Of a stretch of 64,000 nucleotides of DNA, positions 1 through 7,601 are shown in pieces. Source of the stretch: Hyphomicrobiales bacterium (GTDB lineage: Bacteria > Pseudomonadota > Alphaproteobacteria > Rhizobiales > Rhizobiaceae); contig UEIF01000032.1 of assembly GCA_900468805.1 (NCBI GenBank), forward strand, positions 46,519 to 110,518, given 5' to 3'. How positions within the stretch are numbered: the stretch's first letter is position 1; each line of letters begins with the position of its first letter. The notes under the pieces were generated by a model. The model saw only the letters and a list, made by a program, of their open reading frames with translations. It did not search any database and was not told the DNA's origin. The position numbers and the translations under genes were made by a program.

Positions 1-189
1 AATATCGAGCCGCATACCGTGGGCCTGGTCGCGATCGAAGGACAGGCCGGCATTGGTCTCTGCAAAGTGATAGTGGCTGCCGACCTGTACGGGGCGGTCG
101 CCGGTATTGGAGACATCGAGTGTGACGGTCGGCACACCGGCATTGAGCTCGATCTCGCCATCAGCGGCAATGATTTCGCCAGGGATCAT
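1..189 (-). CDS. ureB: Urease subunit beta, 5' part (cut by window edge)
   Basis: The first 63 codons of the urease beta subunit, a structural partner of UreA and UreC in the cytoplasmic nickel enzyme that hydrolyses urea to ammonia and carbamate. The protein opens MIPGEIIAADGEIELNAG and contains GSHYHFAETN, which is the conserved UreB start and core. The start is the ATG at 187-189. The gene follows ureA and a DUF1272 gene in the same direction, so it belongs to the urt-ure operon. The rest of the gene, and presumably ureC, lies left of the window. Confidence 0.93.
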   Translation of the reverse strand, partial: MIPGEIIAADGEIELNAGVPTVTLDVSNTGDRPVQVGSHYHFAETNAGLSFDRDQAHGMRLDI

Positions 190-199
190 CTATCTCTCC

Positions 200-451
200 T
201 TAAGCCGCCTTGGGCGCACAGCCCTCGGCCTTCAGAACACGCTTGGTGGAAGCCGGATTGTTGGCAAGTTTCGCCGCGGGCCGGATGGGCCTGATAACGA
301 GATTGCCGCCGCAATTCGGGCAGACACCCTTCAAGACGTTCCCGACGCAATCCGCACAGAAGGTGCATTCGAACGTGCAGATCATCGCTTCCGCGCTGTC
401 GGGCGGCAGATCCTTGTCGCAGCATTCGCAGTTCGGTCGAAGCTCCAGCAT
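200..451 (-). CDS. DUF1272 family small Cys-rich protein in the urease operon
   Basis: An 83-residue protein. The N-terminal 50 residues hold at least eight cysteines in pairs (NCECCDK, CTFECTFCADC, CPNCGG), the arrangement of DUF1272. This predicts a small zinc-ribbon-like fold. It is followed by a basic, low-complexity tail. It lies between ureA (10 bases upstream) and ureB (11 bases downstream), so it is almost certainly co-transcribed. The function of DUF1272 is unknown. A role in metal handling for the nickel enzyme would be a guess from position only. Confidence 0.82.
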   Translation of the reverse strand: MLELRPNCECCDKDLPPDSAEAMICTFECTFCADCVGNVLKGVCPNCGGNLVIRPIRPAAKLANNPASTKRVLKAEGCAPKAA

Positions 452-460
452 GATGCCCCC

Positions 461-763
461 TCAGCGGATCGGTTCGTGTACGGTGACCAGCTTCGTTCCG
501 TCAGGGAATGTCGCCTCGACCTGCACGTCATGGATCATCTCGGCAATGCCTTCCATCACCTGGTCGCGACCAATGACATGGGCACCGGCTTCCATCAACT
601 CGGCGACCGGGCGGCCATCGCGCGCCCCTTCCACGACGAAATCGCTGATGAGCGCGATCGCTTCCGGATAGTTCAGTCTCACGCCGCGCTCCAGCCGCCG
701 TCGCGCCACCATGGCCGCCATGGAAATCAACAGCTTGTCTTTTTCTCTCGGAGTGAGGTTCAT
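461..763 (-). CDS. ureA: Urease subunit gamma
   Basis: A full-length 100-residue urease gamma subunit, starting MNLTPREKDKLLISMAA and ending at TVHEPIR. The conserved segments RRLERGVRLNYPEA, ALISDFVVEGARDG and VEATFPDGTKLVTVH are all present. It is a structural subunit that packs with UreB and UreC. It starts 20 bases after ureD and is in the same operon. The separate ureA and ureB genes match the three-subunit bacterial urease layout rather than the fused Helicobacter type. Confidence 0.97.
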   Translation of the reverse strand: MNLTPREKDKLLISMAAMVARRRLERGVRLNYPEAIALISDFVVEGARDGRPVAELMEAGAHVIGRDQVMEGIAEMIHDVQVEATFPDGTKLVTVHEPIR

Positions 764-783
764 CGTCTACCTGCTTGTTGAAC

Positions 784-1608
784 TTATAGATTCCAGACTT
801 TCGGCACAGGCGCTCCGTTGCGCAAGGCGGAAATGACCGGGATCAGGATTTTTCTGAGCGCGAAGCCATCAGCTGCGGCAAGGCGCACGACGATCTTGTC
901 GCTCCACGCACTCGCGCCACCCATATGCCCATCGACCAGCGGCCGCACCTTGGAAAGATAGGCTTCCGACATCGGCCCGGCATAAAGAACCGTCGCAAAG
1001 GCCACCTGTCCGCCGAGCACCGCCTGCTCTGCCGCAAGCAGCGCCACGGCATCGGAGAGGCGCAGTTCCTCGGCATGGATCAGCCGGCCGGACCGGCGGA
1101 TGCGCCAGCGATCGCGAAACAGGCCCGTCTCCATCGTCTCGCCCATCGCCTTGCGCCCGAGCAGAATGGCCTCGACGGCCAGAAACTCGGCGCTGTCGTC
1201 GAGATCGACATCTAGACGGCGAAACAGCGAGGCGCGATCGAAGAGAATGGTTTCCTGCGGCAGCCAGTCGACGCGGGCGCCCGGCCCCACCTGGATCTGC
1301 GTCGTGACCTCGGCCGTACCGGTCGACGCCTTGTAGATCTTCTCGCAGGCTTGCGTTGTGACATCGATGCGCGTGCCCGCCCCGGCCGATACGCTCCAGT
1401 TCATGCGGTCGCCACCGGTCAATCCGCCGGCCGTATTGATGATGACAGCCTCCATCGACGCATTGAACGTATCCGGCAAGCGAATCTTCGCCGCGCCTTC
1501 CTGATAGAGCTCGTGGATCCGCGTGCGCCCGCCTTGCACCTTGGCAGCGAGATGCCCGCGTCCTTCCGCTCTCTGCAGTCTTGTCGTGCCCGCCGCCGCG
1601 CCTGTCAT
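784..1608 (-). CDS. ureD: Urease accessory protein UreD
   Basis: A 274-residue urease maturation protein. UreD binds apo-urease and recruits UreF/UreG for nickel insertion. Recognisable segments are GRTRIHELYQEGAAKIRLP, NTAGGLTGGDRM and QETILFDRASLFRRLDVDL. The open frame extends upstream to 1761, but the ATG at 1608 is preferred: it has a GGGGG ribosome-binding stretch just upstream and gives the family's normal length and N-terminus. The gene begins the urease half of the operon, about 180 bases after urtE, and is followed by ureA. Confidence 0.93.
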   Translation of the reverse strand: MTGAAAGTTRLQRAEGRGHLAAKVQGGRTRIHELYQEGAAKIRLPDTFNASMEAVIINTAGGLTGGDRMNWSVSAGAGTRIDVTTQACEKIYKASTGTAEVTTQIQVGPGARVDWLPQETILFDRASLFRRLDVDLDDSAEFLAVEAILLGRKAMGETMETGLFRDRWRIRRSGRLIHAEELRLSDAVALLAAEQAVLGGQVAFATVLYAGPMSEAYLSKVRPLVDGHMGGASAWSDKIVVRLAAADGFALRKILIPVISALRNGAPVPKVWNL

Positions 1609-1785
1609 GCCACCCCCGTACAGATGCCGTTCTGTCTGGCACTTTGCGTTGAATGTGTCTGGTGACTGCAGGAAAGCAAGTCCCGTGCCGCATTCCGAAA
1701 GCCTGTGGCCCCCACGGACGATCCGGATGGCGCGAAAGGCATTTGCCGCAAAATGCGGCATCTGCCAGCGCGATCACCAAAAAGA

Positions 1786-2481
1786 TCACACAGTCAGATG
1801 GCGGCGCGCTTCCGACGTGTCCAAAGTTTCGGCAAGACCTTCGTGCACGATCTCGCCGCGGTCGATGATGTAGACATAGTCGGCAAGCTCGCGGCAGAAA
1901 TCGAGATATTGCTCGACCAGCAGGATCGCCATGCCGGTGGAATCGCGCAAATAGCGTATCGCCCGGCCGATATCCTTGATGATCGACGGCTGGATGCCCT
2001 CGGTCGGCTCGTCGAGCACCAGGATCTTTGGCCGCGTGACCATGGCGCGCCCGATCGCCAGCTGCTGCTGCTGCCCCCCAGAGAGGTCGCCGCCGCGACG
2101 TGACAACATCGACTTCAGCACCGGGAAGAGACTGAAGATATCATCAGGGATATTGCGGTCGCGGCGGCCAAGCGGAGCAAAGCCGGTTTCGAGGTTTTCC
2201 TTGACGGTCAAAAGAGGGAAGATTTCGCGCCCCTGTGGCACATAGCCGATGCCCTGTTTAGCGCGGGCAAAGGGCGGCAACCCGTTCAACTTCGTATCGT
2301 TGAAGGTAATCGTGCCGGCCGAAAGGGGATGCTGGCCCGTAACGGCGCGCAGAAGAGAACTCTTCCCCACGCCGTTACGCCCCAGCACGCAGGTAATCTT
2401 TCCCATCTCCGCCTTGACGGAGATGCCGCGTAGCGCCTGCGCTGCGCCATAATGAAGATTTGCGTTTTCGACTGTCAGCAT
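1786..2481 (-). CDS. urtE: Urea ABC transporter ATP-binding protein UrtE
   Basis: A 231-residue ABC ATPase with Walker A GRNGVGKSS at residues 34-42, signature LSGGQQQQ and Walker B ILVLDEPTEG. It is one of two ATPases that power urea import by the high-affinity Urt system, which belongs to the branched-chain-amino-acid transporter class. The start lies two bases after the urtD stop. It is the last urt gene and is followed in the same direction by ureD, which links uptake directly to hydrolysis. Confidence 0.95.
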   Translation of the reverse strand: MLTVENANLHYGAAQALRGISVKAEMGKITCVLGRNGVGKSSLLRAVTGQHPLSAGTITFNDTKLNGLPPFARAKQGIGYVPQGREIFPLLTVKENLETGFAPLGRRDRNIPDDIFSLFPVLKSMLSRRGGDLSGGQQQQLAIGRAMVTRPKILVLDEPTEGIQPSIIKDIGRAIRYLRDSTGMAILLVEQYLDFCRELADYVYIIDRGEIVHEGLAETLDTSEARRHLTV

Positions 2482-2482
2482 C

Positions 2483-3238
2483 TTAGCGCCCCAGGTAGTT
2501 CTCGATCACCTTCGGATCGGAGCTCACAAAATCGATCGAGCCTTCCGCCAGCACCGAGCCTTCAGCAAGACAGGTCACCTTCACACCGAGATCGCGAATG
2601 AAACCCATGTCATGCTCGACCACGACGACCGACCGAGTCTTGGCGATGTCCTTGAGGAGAATGGCCGTTTCCGCCGTTTCCGCATCGGTCATACCGGCCA
2701 CCGGTTCATCGACCAGCAACAGCTTCGGCTCCTGCGCCAGCAGCATGCCGATCTCCAGCCACTGCTTCTGGCCATGCGACAGGTTGGCCGCAAATTCATC
2801 GCGCCGATGCGTCAGCCGCACCGTCTCCAGGATCTCCTCGATGCGCGCCTTGTCCTTACCGGACAGCCGATAGAACAGCGTCGAGAACACCGTGCGACGG
2901 CGGTTCAACGCAAGCTCCAGATTGTCCCAGACCGTGTGGCTCTCGAAGACTGTCGGCTTCTGAAACTTCCGGCCGATGCCGAGCTGAGCGATATCGGCCT
3001 CGTCCTTCTTGGTGAGGTCGATATTGCCGTTGAAGAACACCTCGCCCTCATCGGGCCGGGTCTTGCCGGTGATGATATCCATCATCGTCGTCTTGCCGGC
3101 ACCGTTCGGGCCGATGATGGCCCTGAGTTCGCCGGGTTCGATGACGATCGATAGCGAGTTCAAAGCCTTGAAGCCGTCGAAGGAGACCGACACGCCATTG
3201 AGATAGAGTACGCTGTTGGGTTTGACGTCGGGGATCAT
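2483..3238 (-). CDS. urtD: Urea ABC transporter ATP-binding protein UrtD
   Basis: A 251-residue ABC ATPase with Walker A GPNGAGKTT at residues 43-51, signature LSHGQKQWLEIG and Walker B LLLVDEPVAGM. It has the longer LivG-like layout. The open frame runs on to 3403 inside urtC, but the ATG at 3238 gives the usual UrtD N-terminus (MIPDVKPNSVLYLNGVSVSF). It pairs with UrtE on the UrtBC permease and sits four bases behind urtC. Confidence 0.95.
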   Translation of the reverse strand: MIPDVKPNSVLYLNGVSVSFDGFKALNSLSIVIEPGELRAIIGPNGAGKTTMMDIITGKTRPDEGEVFFNGNIDLTKKDEADIAQLGIGRKFQKPTVFESHTVWDNLELALNRRRTVFSTLFYRLSGKDKARIEEILETVRLTHRRDEFAANLSHGQKQWLEIGMLLAQEPKLLLVDEPVAGMTDAETAETAILLKDIAKTRSVVVVEHDMGFIRDLGVKVTCLAEGSVLAEGSIDFVSSDPKVIENYLGR

Positions 3239-3242
3239 GGGT

Positions 3243-4406
3243 CTACTCCGCAGCCTGGATTTTCGCGTCGACACCTTCTTCGGCCACCACCGGCGGCACG
3301 TCATTTGAAACCGGCTTCCGCTTGCCGACATGCTGGGCGATCGTGCCGACAATGCCCTTCGGCAGGAGCAGCGTGACGAGCACGAAGAGACCGCCGAGCG
3401 CAAAGAGCCAGTAGTCGGGGAAGAGGCCGGTAAAGATCGTCTTGCCGCCGTTGACGAGGATGGCGCCGATGATCGGCCCGATCAGCGTTGCGCGCCCGCC
3501 GACAGCCGTCCAGATGACGACTTCGATGGAGTTGGCTGGCGCGAATTCACCGGGATTGATGATGCCGACCTGCGGCACGTAGAGCGCTCCGGCAATGCCT
3601 GCCATCATCGCCGAGACGACGAAGGTGAAGAGTTTGAAATGCTCGACGCGGTAGCCGAGGAAGCGCGTGCGGCTTTCCGCATCGCGCACGCCGACCAGCA
3701 CCTTGCCGAATTTCGAGCGGACGATGGCCGAGGCAATCATCAGCGACAGAGCAAGGAAGATCGCCGTGGCTGCAAAGAGCGTGGCACGCGTACTGTCCGC
3801 CTGCACGTTGAAACCGAGGATCTCCTTGAAATCCGTCATGCCGTTATTGCCGCCGAAGCCCATGTCGTTGCGGAAGAAGGCAAGCAACAGCGCATAGGTC
3901 ATCGCCTGCGTGATGATCGACAGATAGACGCCGTTGACTCTGCTGCGGAAGGCGAACCAGCCGAAGACGAAGGCGAGCAGTCCGGGCACGAGCAGCACCA
4001 TCAGCGCCGCAAACCAGAACTGGTCGAAGCCGTACCAGAACCAGGGCAGTTCCTTCCAGTTCAGGAAGACCATGAAATCAGGCAGGATGGGGTCGCCATA
4101 AACGCCGCGCGGCCCGATCTGCCGCATGAGATACATTCCCATCGCATAACCACCGAGCGCGAAGAACGCGCCATGGCCAAGCGAGAGAATACCGCAGAAG
4201 CCCCAGACGAGATCGAGCGCCAGCGCCAGCAGCGCATAGGTCAGGTATTTGCCGAACAGCGCCATGATGTAGGTCGGCACATGCAGCGGGTTGTCCGCTG
4301 CGGTGGCCAGATTGAGCACCGGCACCAGAACCGCCACTGCCAGCAGGATGACGATGGCAATCGAGATCCGGCGATCGAGAGACCGGAGAAGGAAGGCCGT
4401 AATCAT
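3243..4406 (-). CDS. urtC: Urea ABC transporter permease UrtC
   Basis: A 387-residue inner-membrane permease of the LivM class. It starts with a hydrophobic helix (ISIAIVILLAVAVLVPVLNL) and has the typical GFCGILSLGHGAFFALGGYA segment and a VGVRDAESRTRFLGY cytoplasmic loop that contacts the ATPase. The start overlaps the end of urtB by four bases (ATGA), which indicates translational coupling. It is part of the UrtABCDE urea importer. Confidence 0.95.
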   Translation of the reverse strand: MITAFLLRSLDRRISIAIVILLAVAVLVPVLNLATAADNPLHVPTYIMALFGKYLTYALLALALDLVWGFCGILSLGHGAFFALGGYAMGMYLMRQIGPRGVYGDPILPDFMVFLNWKELPWFWYGFDQFWFAALMVLLVPGLLAFVFGWFAFRSRVNGVYLSIITQAMTYALLLAFFRNDMGFGGNNGMTDFKEILGFNVQADSTRATLFAATAIFLALSLMIASAIVRSKFGKVLVGVRDAESRTRFLGYRVEHFKLFTFVVSAMMAGIAGALYVPQVGIINPGEFAPANSIEVVIWTAVGGRATLIGPIIGAILVNGGKTIFTGLFPDYWLFALGGLFVLVTLLLPKGIVGTIAQHVGKRKPVSNDVPPVVAEEGVDAKIQAAE

Positions 4407-6022
4407 GCTTCCACCGCCCTTCCTTTGAGTGCGAAGAGCCCGCGCGGACGCTTCTGGATGAAGAGAATAATGAGGACAAGCACCAGGATCTTGCCGAGCA
4501 CGGCGCCGGCAAAGGGCTCGAGGAACTTGTTGACGACGCCGAGCGACAGGGCGCCGACGAGCGTGCCCCAGAGATTGCCGACACCGCCGAAGACCACGAC
4601 CATGAAACTGTCGATGATGTAGCTCTGGCCGAGGTTCGGCGAGACGTTATCGATCTGCGAGAGCGCCACACCCGCCATGCCGGCAATGCCGGAGCCGAGC
4701 GCGAAGGTGAAGGCGTCGACCCAGCCGGTGCGGATACCCATGGACGAGGCCATGCGCCGGTTCTGGGTGACAGCGCGCATCTGCAGGCCGAATGCGGAAC
4801 GCTTCAACAGCATCAGCAGCGCCAGGAAAACGGCCATCGAGAAGACGATGATCCACAGACGGTTCCAGGTGATCGCCAACCCGCCGAACTCGAAAGCGCC
4901 CGACATCCAGCTCGGATTGCGAACCTCGCGATTGGTGGGGCCGAAGACCGTACGCACCGCCTGCTGCAGGATCAGCGACACGCCCCAGGTCGCAAGCAGC
5001 GTTTCCAGCGGCCGGCCGTAGAGAAAGCGGATGACGGATCGTTCGATGATAAGGCCGACGAAACCGGTGAAGATGAAAGCGGCGGGCACGGCAAAGGCCA
5101 GCGAATAATCCGCCATGCCGGGGAAGGTCGAGGTTATGTATTCCTGCACGACATAGGTCGTGTAAGCTCCGATCATCACCATTTCGCCATGCGCCATGTT
5201 GATGACGCCCATCACGCCGAAGGTGATGGCAAGGCCGATCGCCGCAAGCAGCAGCACCGAACCTAGCGACAGTCCGTACCAGACGTTCTGAACGATATTC
5301 CAGAGAGCCAGGCTGCGGTTGATGGTGGAAATATGCGCCTGAATAGCGGGCTTGAGATCATCGGGAGCCGTTGCCAGCGCCGTGGTCAGAATGGTCAGCG
5401 CATCGCGGCCGCCGCGGGCTGCGACCGTATCGATGGCAGCCTTCTTCTCCTCGGCGCTCATATCGCTCTTCAGCACCATAACGGCGCGGGCCGCTTCCAT
5501 GGTGCTCTTGATCTCGGCGTCCTTTTCATCCGCCAATGCGGAGTTCAGCAGATCGAGATTGGCTGGATCGGCATCTTTCAGAAGGCCCTGGGCAGCCGCA
5601 AAGCGAGCGCCGCGATCGGGGCTCAGCAACGTCAGCTGGCTCATCTGGGTGGCAATGAGCGTGCGCACCGAATTGTTGACCCTGACCTTCGACATCGTGT
5701 CGGGATCGATGTCGGCCACAGCCGCGCCGGTGAGCGGATCGGAATAGGTCGGCTCGTCATCCGTGCCACCCTGCAGAAGCACAGGACCGCCCTCGTCGGA
5801 ATTGACGTAAAGCAGACCGTCGCTCAGTTGCTGCAATATCTGGCTGACATGCGCATCCTTGGAGGCAACGAGCGCCTTGATGGCCGCTTCACGCTCTGGA
5901 AAACCGCCAACGCCAAGCGCATCGATTAGGGCATGGACATCATCCTGGGCCTTCAGACCGGCCGTTAGCCCCGTGAGTGTCAGGCAAACAGTCAAAAGAA
6001 AGATCTTGATGGCGCGATACAT
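4403..6022 (-). CDS. urtB: Urea ABC transporter permease UrtB
   Basis: A 539-residue LivH-class permease. A signal-like N-terminal helix is followed by about 200 residues of periplasmic alpha-helical sequence, with repeats of the kind ALVASKDAHVSQILQQLSD. The permease domain then starts near residue 235 (NVWYGLSLGSVLLLAAIGLA, INMAHGEMVMIGAY). The long periplasmic N-terminal part is normal for UrtB and distinguishes it from plain LivH proteins. It lies about 100 bases downstream of urtA. Confidence 0.95.
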   Translation of the reverse strand: MYRAIKIFLLTVCLTLTGLTAGLKAQDDVHALIDALGVGGFPEREAAIKALVASKDAHVSQILQQLSDGLLYVNSDEGGPVLLQGGTDDEPTYSDPLTGAAVADIDPDTMSKVRVNNSVRTLIATQMSQLTLLSPDRGARFAAAQGLLKDADPANLDLLNSALADEKDAEIKSTMEAARAVMVLKSDMSAEEKKAAIDTVAARGGRDALTILTTALATAPDDLKPAIQAHISTINRSLALWNIVQNVWYGLSLGSVLLLAAIGLAITFGVMGVINMAHGEMVMIGAYTTYVVQEYITSTFPGMADYSLAFAVPAAFIFTGFVGLIIERSVIRFLYGRPLETLLATWGVSLILQQAVRTVFGPTNREVRNPSWMSGAFEFGGLAITWNRLWIIVFSMAVFLALLMLLKRSAFGLQMRAVTQNRRMASSMGIRTGWVDAFTFALGSGIAGMAGVALSQIDNVSPNLGQSYIIDSFMVVVFGGVGNLWGTLVGALSLGVVNKFLEPFAGAVLGKILVLVLIILFIQKRPRGLFALKGRAVEA

Positions 6023-6126
6023 CGGCTTTCCCGCCTAAATTATCCTAGCAACCGCTGGGGACAGAGCTTCCGCCCGGATTTGAAATCCGGACGGAAGTCT
6101 TGGAGGCTCGTGTCGGAGCGGCTAAC

Positions 6127-7419
6127 TCAGGAACCCTTGCCGCCGCACTTGCCAGTGGCAACGTTGAAGTTGCCGCAGTTCATAGGCTTGCGCCAATCGG
6201 AGATCAGATCCTTGGAGTCCGGCAGGAAGTCGGACCATTCGTCGCCGACGACCGCAGGGGTCTGCTGGACGATTTCGAACTGGCCGTCGGCCTGAATTTC
6301 ACCGATCAGCACCGGCTTGGTGATGTGGTGGTTCGGCATGACGGTCGCAGTGCCACCGGAGAGGTTCGGAACGGAGACGCCGATAATGTGGTCGAGTACG
6401 GCATCCGTATCGGTCGTGCCGGCAGCCTGAACGGCCTTAACCCAGGCGTTGAAGCCGATATAGGCAGCTTCCATCGGGTCGTTGGTCACGCGCTTGTCGT
6501 TCTTGGTATAGGCATGCCATTCCTTGATGAACTTCTTGTTGATCGGCGTATCGACCGATTCAAAGTAGTTCCACGCCGCGAGGTGGCCGACGAGCGGCTT
6601 CGTGTCGAGACCGGCAAGCTCTTCTTCGCCGACCGAGAAGGCGACGACCGGAATGTCGGTCGCCTTGACGCCCTGGTTGCCGAGTTCCTTGTAGAAGGGA
6701 ACGTTGGCGTCACCATTGATGGTGGAAACGACGGCGGTCTTCTTGCCGGCTGCACCGAATTCCTTGATCTTCGAGACTTCCGTCTGCCAGTCGGAGAAGC
6801 CGAATGGCGTGTAGTTGATCAGGATGTCTTCCTTCGGAATGCCCTTGGATTCGAGATAGGCTTCGAGAATCTTGTTGGTCGTGCGCGGATAGACATAGTC
6901 GGTGCCTTCGAGCACGAAGCGCTTAACGCCTTCATTCTTCATCAGGTAGTCGACCGCAGGGATCGCCTGCTGGTTCGGCGCGGCACCGGTGTAGAAGATG
7001 TTGCGCGAGGATTCTTCACCTTCGTACTGAACCGGGTAGAAAAGCAGCGAGTTCAGCTCTTCGAAGACGGGCAGCACCGACTTGCGTGAAGAGGAGGTCC
7101 AGCAACCGAAAACGGCCGCAACCTTGTCCTTCTCGATCAGCTCGCGCGCCTTTTCCGCAAAGAGCGGCCAATCGGAAGCCGGATCGACGACGACGGCCTC
7201 AAGCTTCTTGCCGAGAAGGCCGCCCTTCTTGTTCTGCTCATCGATGAGCATCAGCATGGCGTCTTTCAGCGTGGTTTCGGAAATCGCCATCGTGCCGGAA
7301 AGCGAGTGCAGCACGCCGACCTTGATTGTATCGTCGGCGGCAATCGCACCGTGGAAGGCAGCCGATGCCGCCATGACGGCGCCAAGTGCTGCGCCCCTAA
7401 GGGTGGATTTGAGATTCAT
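6127..7419 (-). CDS. urtA: Urea ABC transporter substrate-binding protein UrtA
   Basis: A 430-residue periplasmic binding protein of the LIV type. The signal peptide is about 29 residues and ends in FHGAIA before ADDTIKVGVLHSLSGTMA. Segments such as GCWTSSSRKSVLPVFEELN and FYPVQYEGEESSRNIFYTG are typical of UrtA. The frame is open to 7560, but the ATG at 7419 directly precedes the signal peptide and has an AAGAGGGG ribosome-binding site. It is the first gene of the urt-ure operon, so its promoter should lie between 7420 and 7560. I could not find a clear sigma-54 site there. Confidence 0.95.
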   Translation of the reverse strand: MNLKSTLRGAALGAVMAASAAFHGAIAADDTIKVGVLHSLSGTMAISETTLKDAMLMLIDEQNKKGGLLGKKLEAVVVDPASDWPLFAEKARELIEKDKVAAVFGCWTSSSRKSVLPVFEELNSLLFYPVQYEGEESSRNIFYTGAAPNQQAIPAVDYLMKNEGVKRFVLEGTDYVYPRTTNKILEAYLESKGIPKEDILINYTPFGFSDWQTEVSKIKEFGAAGKKTAVVSTINGDANVPFYKELGNQGVKATDIPVVAFSVGEEELAGLDTKPLVGHLAAWNYFESVDTPINKKFIKEWHAYTKNDKRVTNDPMEAAYIGFNAWVKAVQAAGTTDTDAVLDHIIGVSVPNLSGGTATVMPNHHITKPVLIGEIQADGQFEIVQQTPAVVGDEWSDFLPDSKDLISDWRKPMNCGNFNVATGKCGGKGS

Positions 7420-7560
7420 ATGGTTGATCCCCTCTTCTTGTTCCGCAACAGGCCGGAAACGGAAATTAACTGTTGCCGAGAGGACTATCGGGTGCTGCAG
7501 CGCAAAAACACATACGCAAAATGACGTAGGCGGCAGGGGCAAACGGGCAGGCAAGGACAA

Positions 7561-7592
7561 GACAGGGCATCCCGCGGAGGGGATGCCCTGTC
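7561..7592 (-). terminator. Strong hairpin after the PAP2 gene
   Basis: A perfect 13-base stem (7561-7573 with 7580-7592) around a 6-base loop lies 10 bases past the stop of the PAP2 gene. It separates that gene from the urtA promoter region, which is read in the same direction. The stem is GC-rich. Only a short T-containing stretch follows it on the minus strand. Confidence 0.75.
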
Positions 7593-7601
7593 GGTTCGAT
7601 A

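Noticed and set aside
3330..4622. A 430-codon open frame on the plus strand opposite urtC
   Set aside because: It is the antisense shadow of a GC-rich gene. It has highly charged, repetitive composition and no family resemblance.
7420..7560. Sigma-54/NtrC promoter before urtA
   Set aside because: I looked for GG-N10-GC spacing on the minus strand and found no convincing match.
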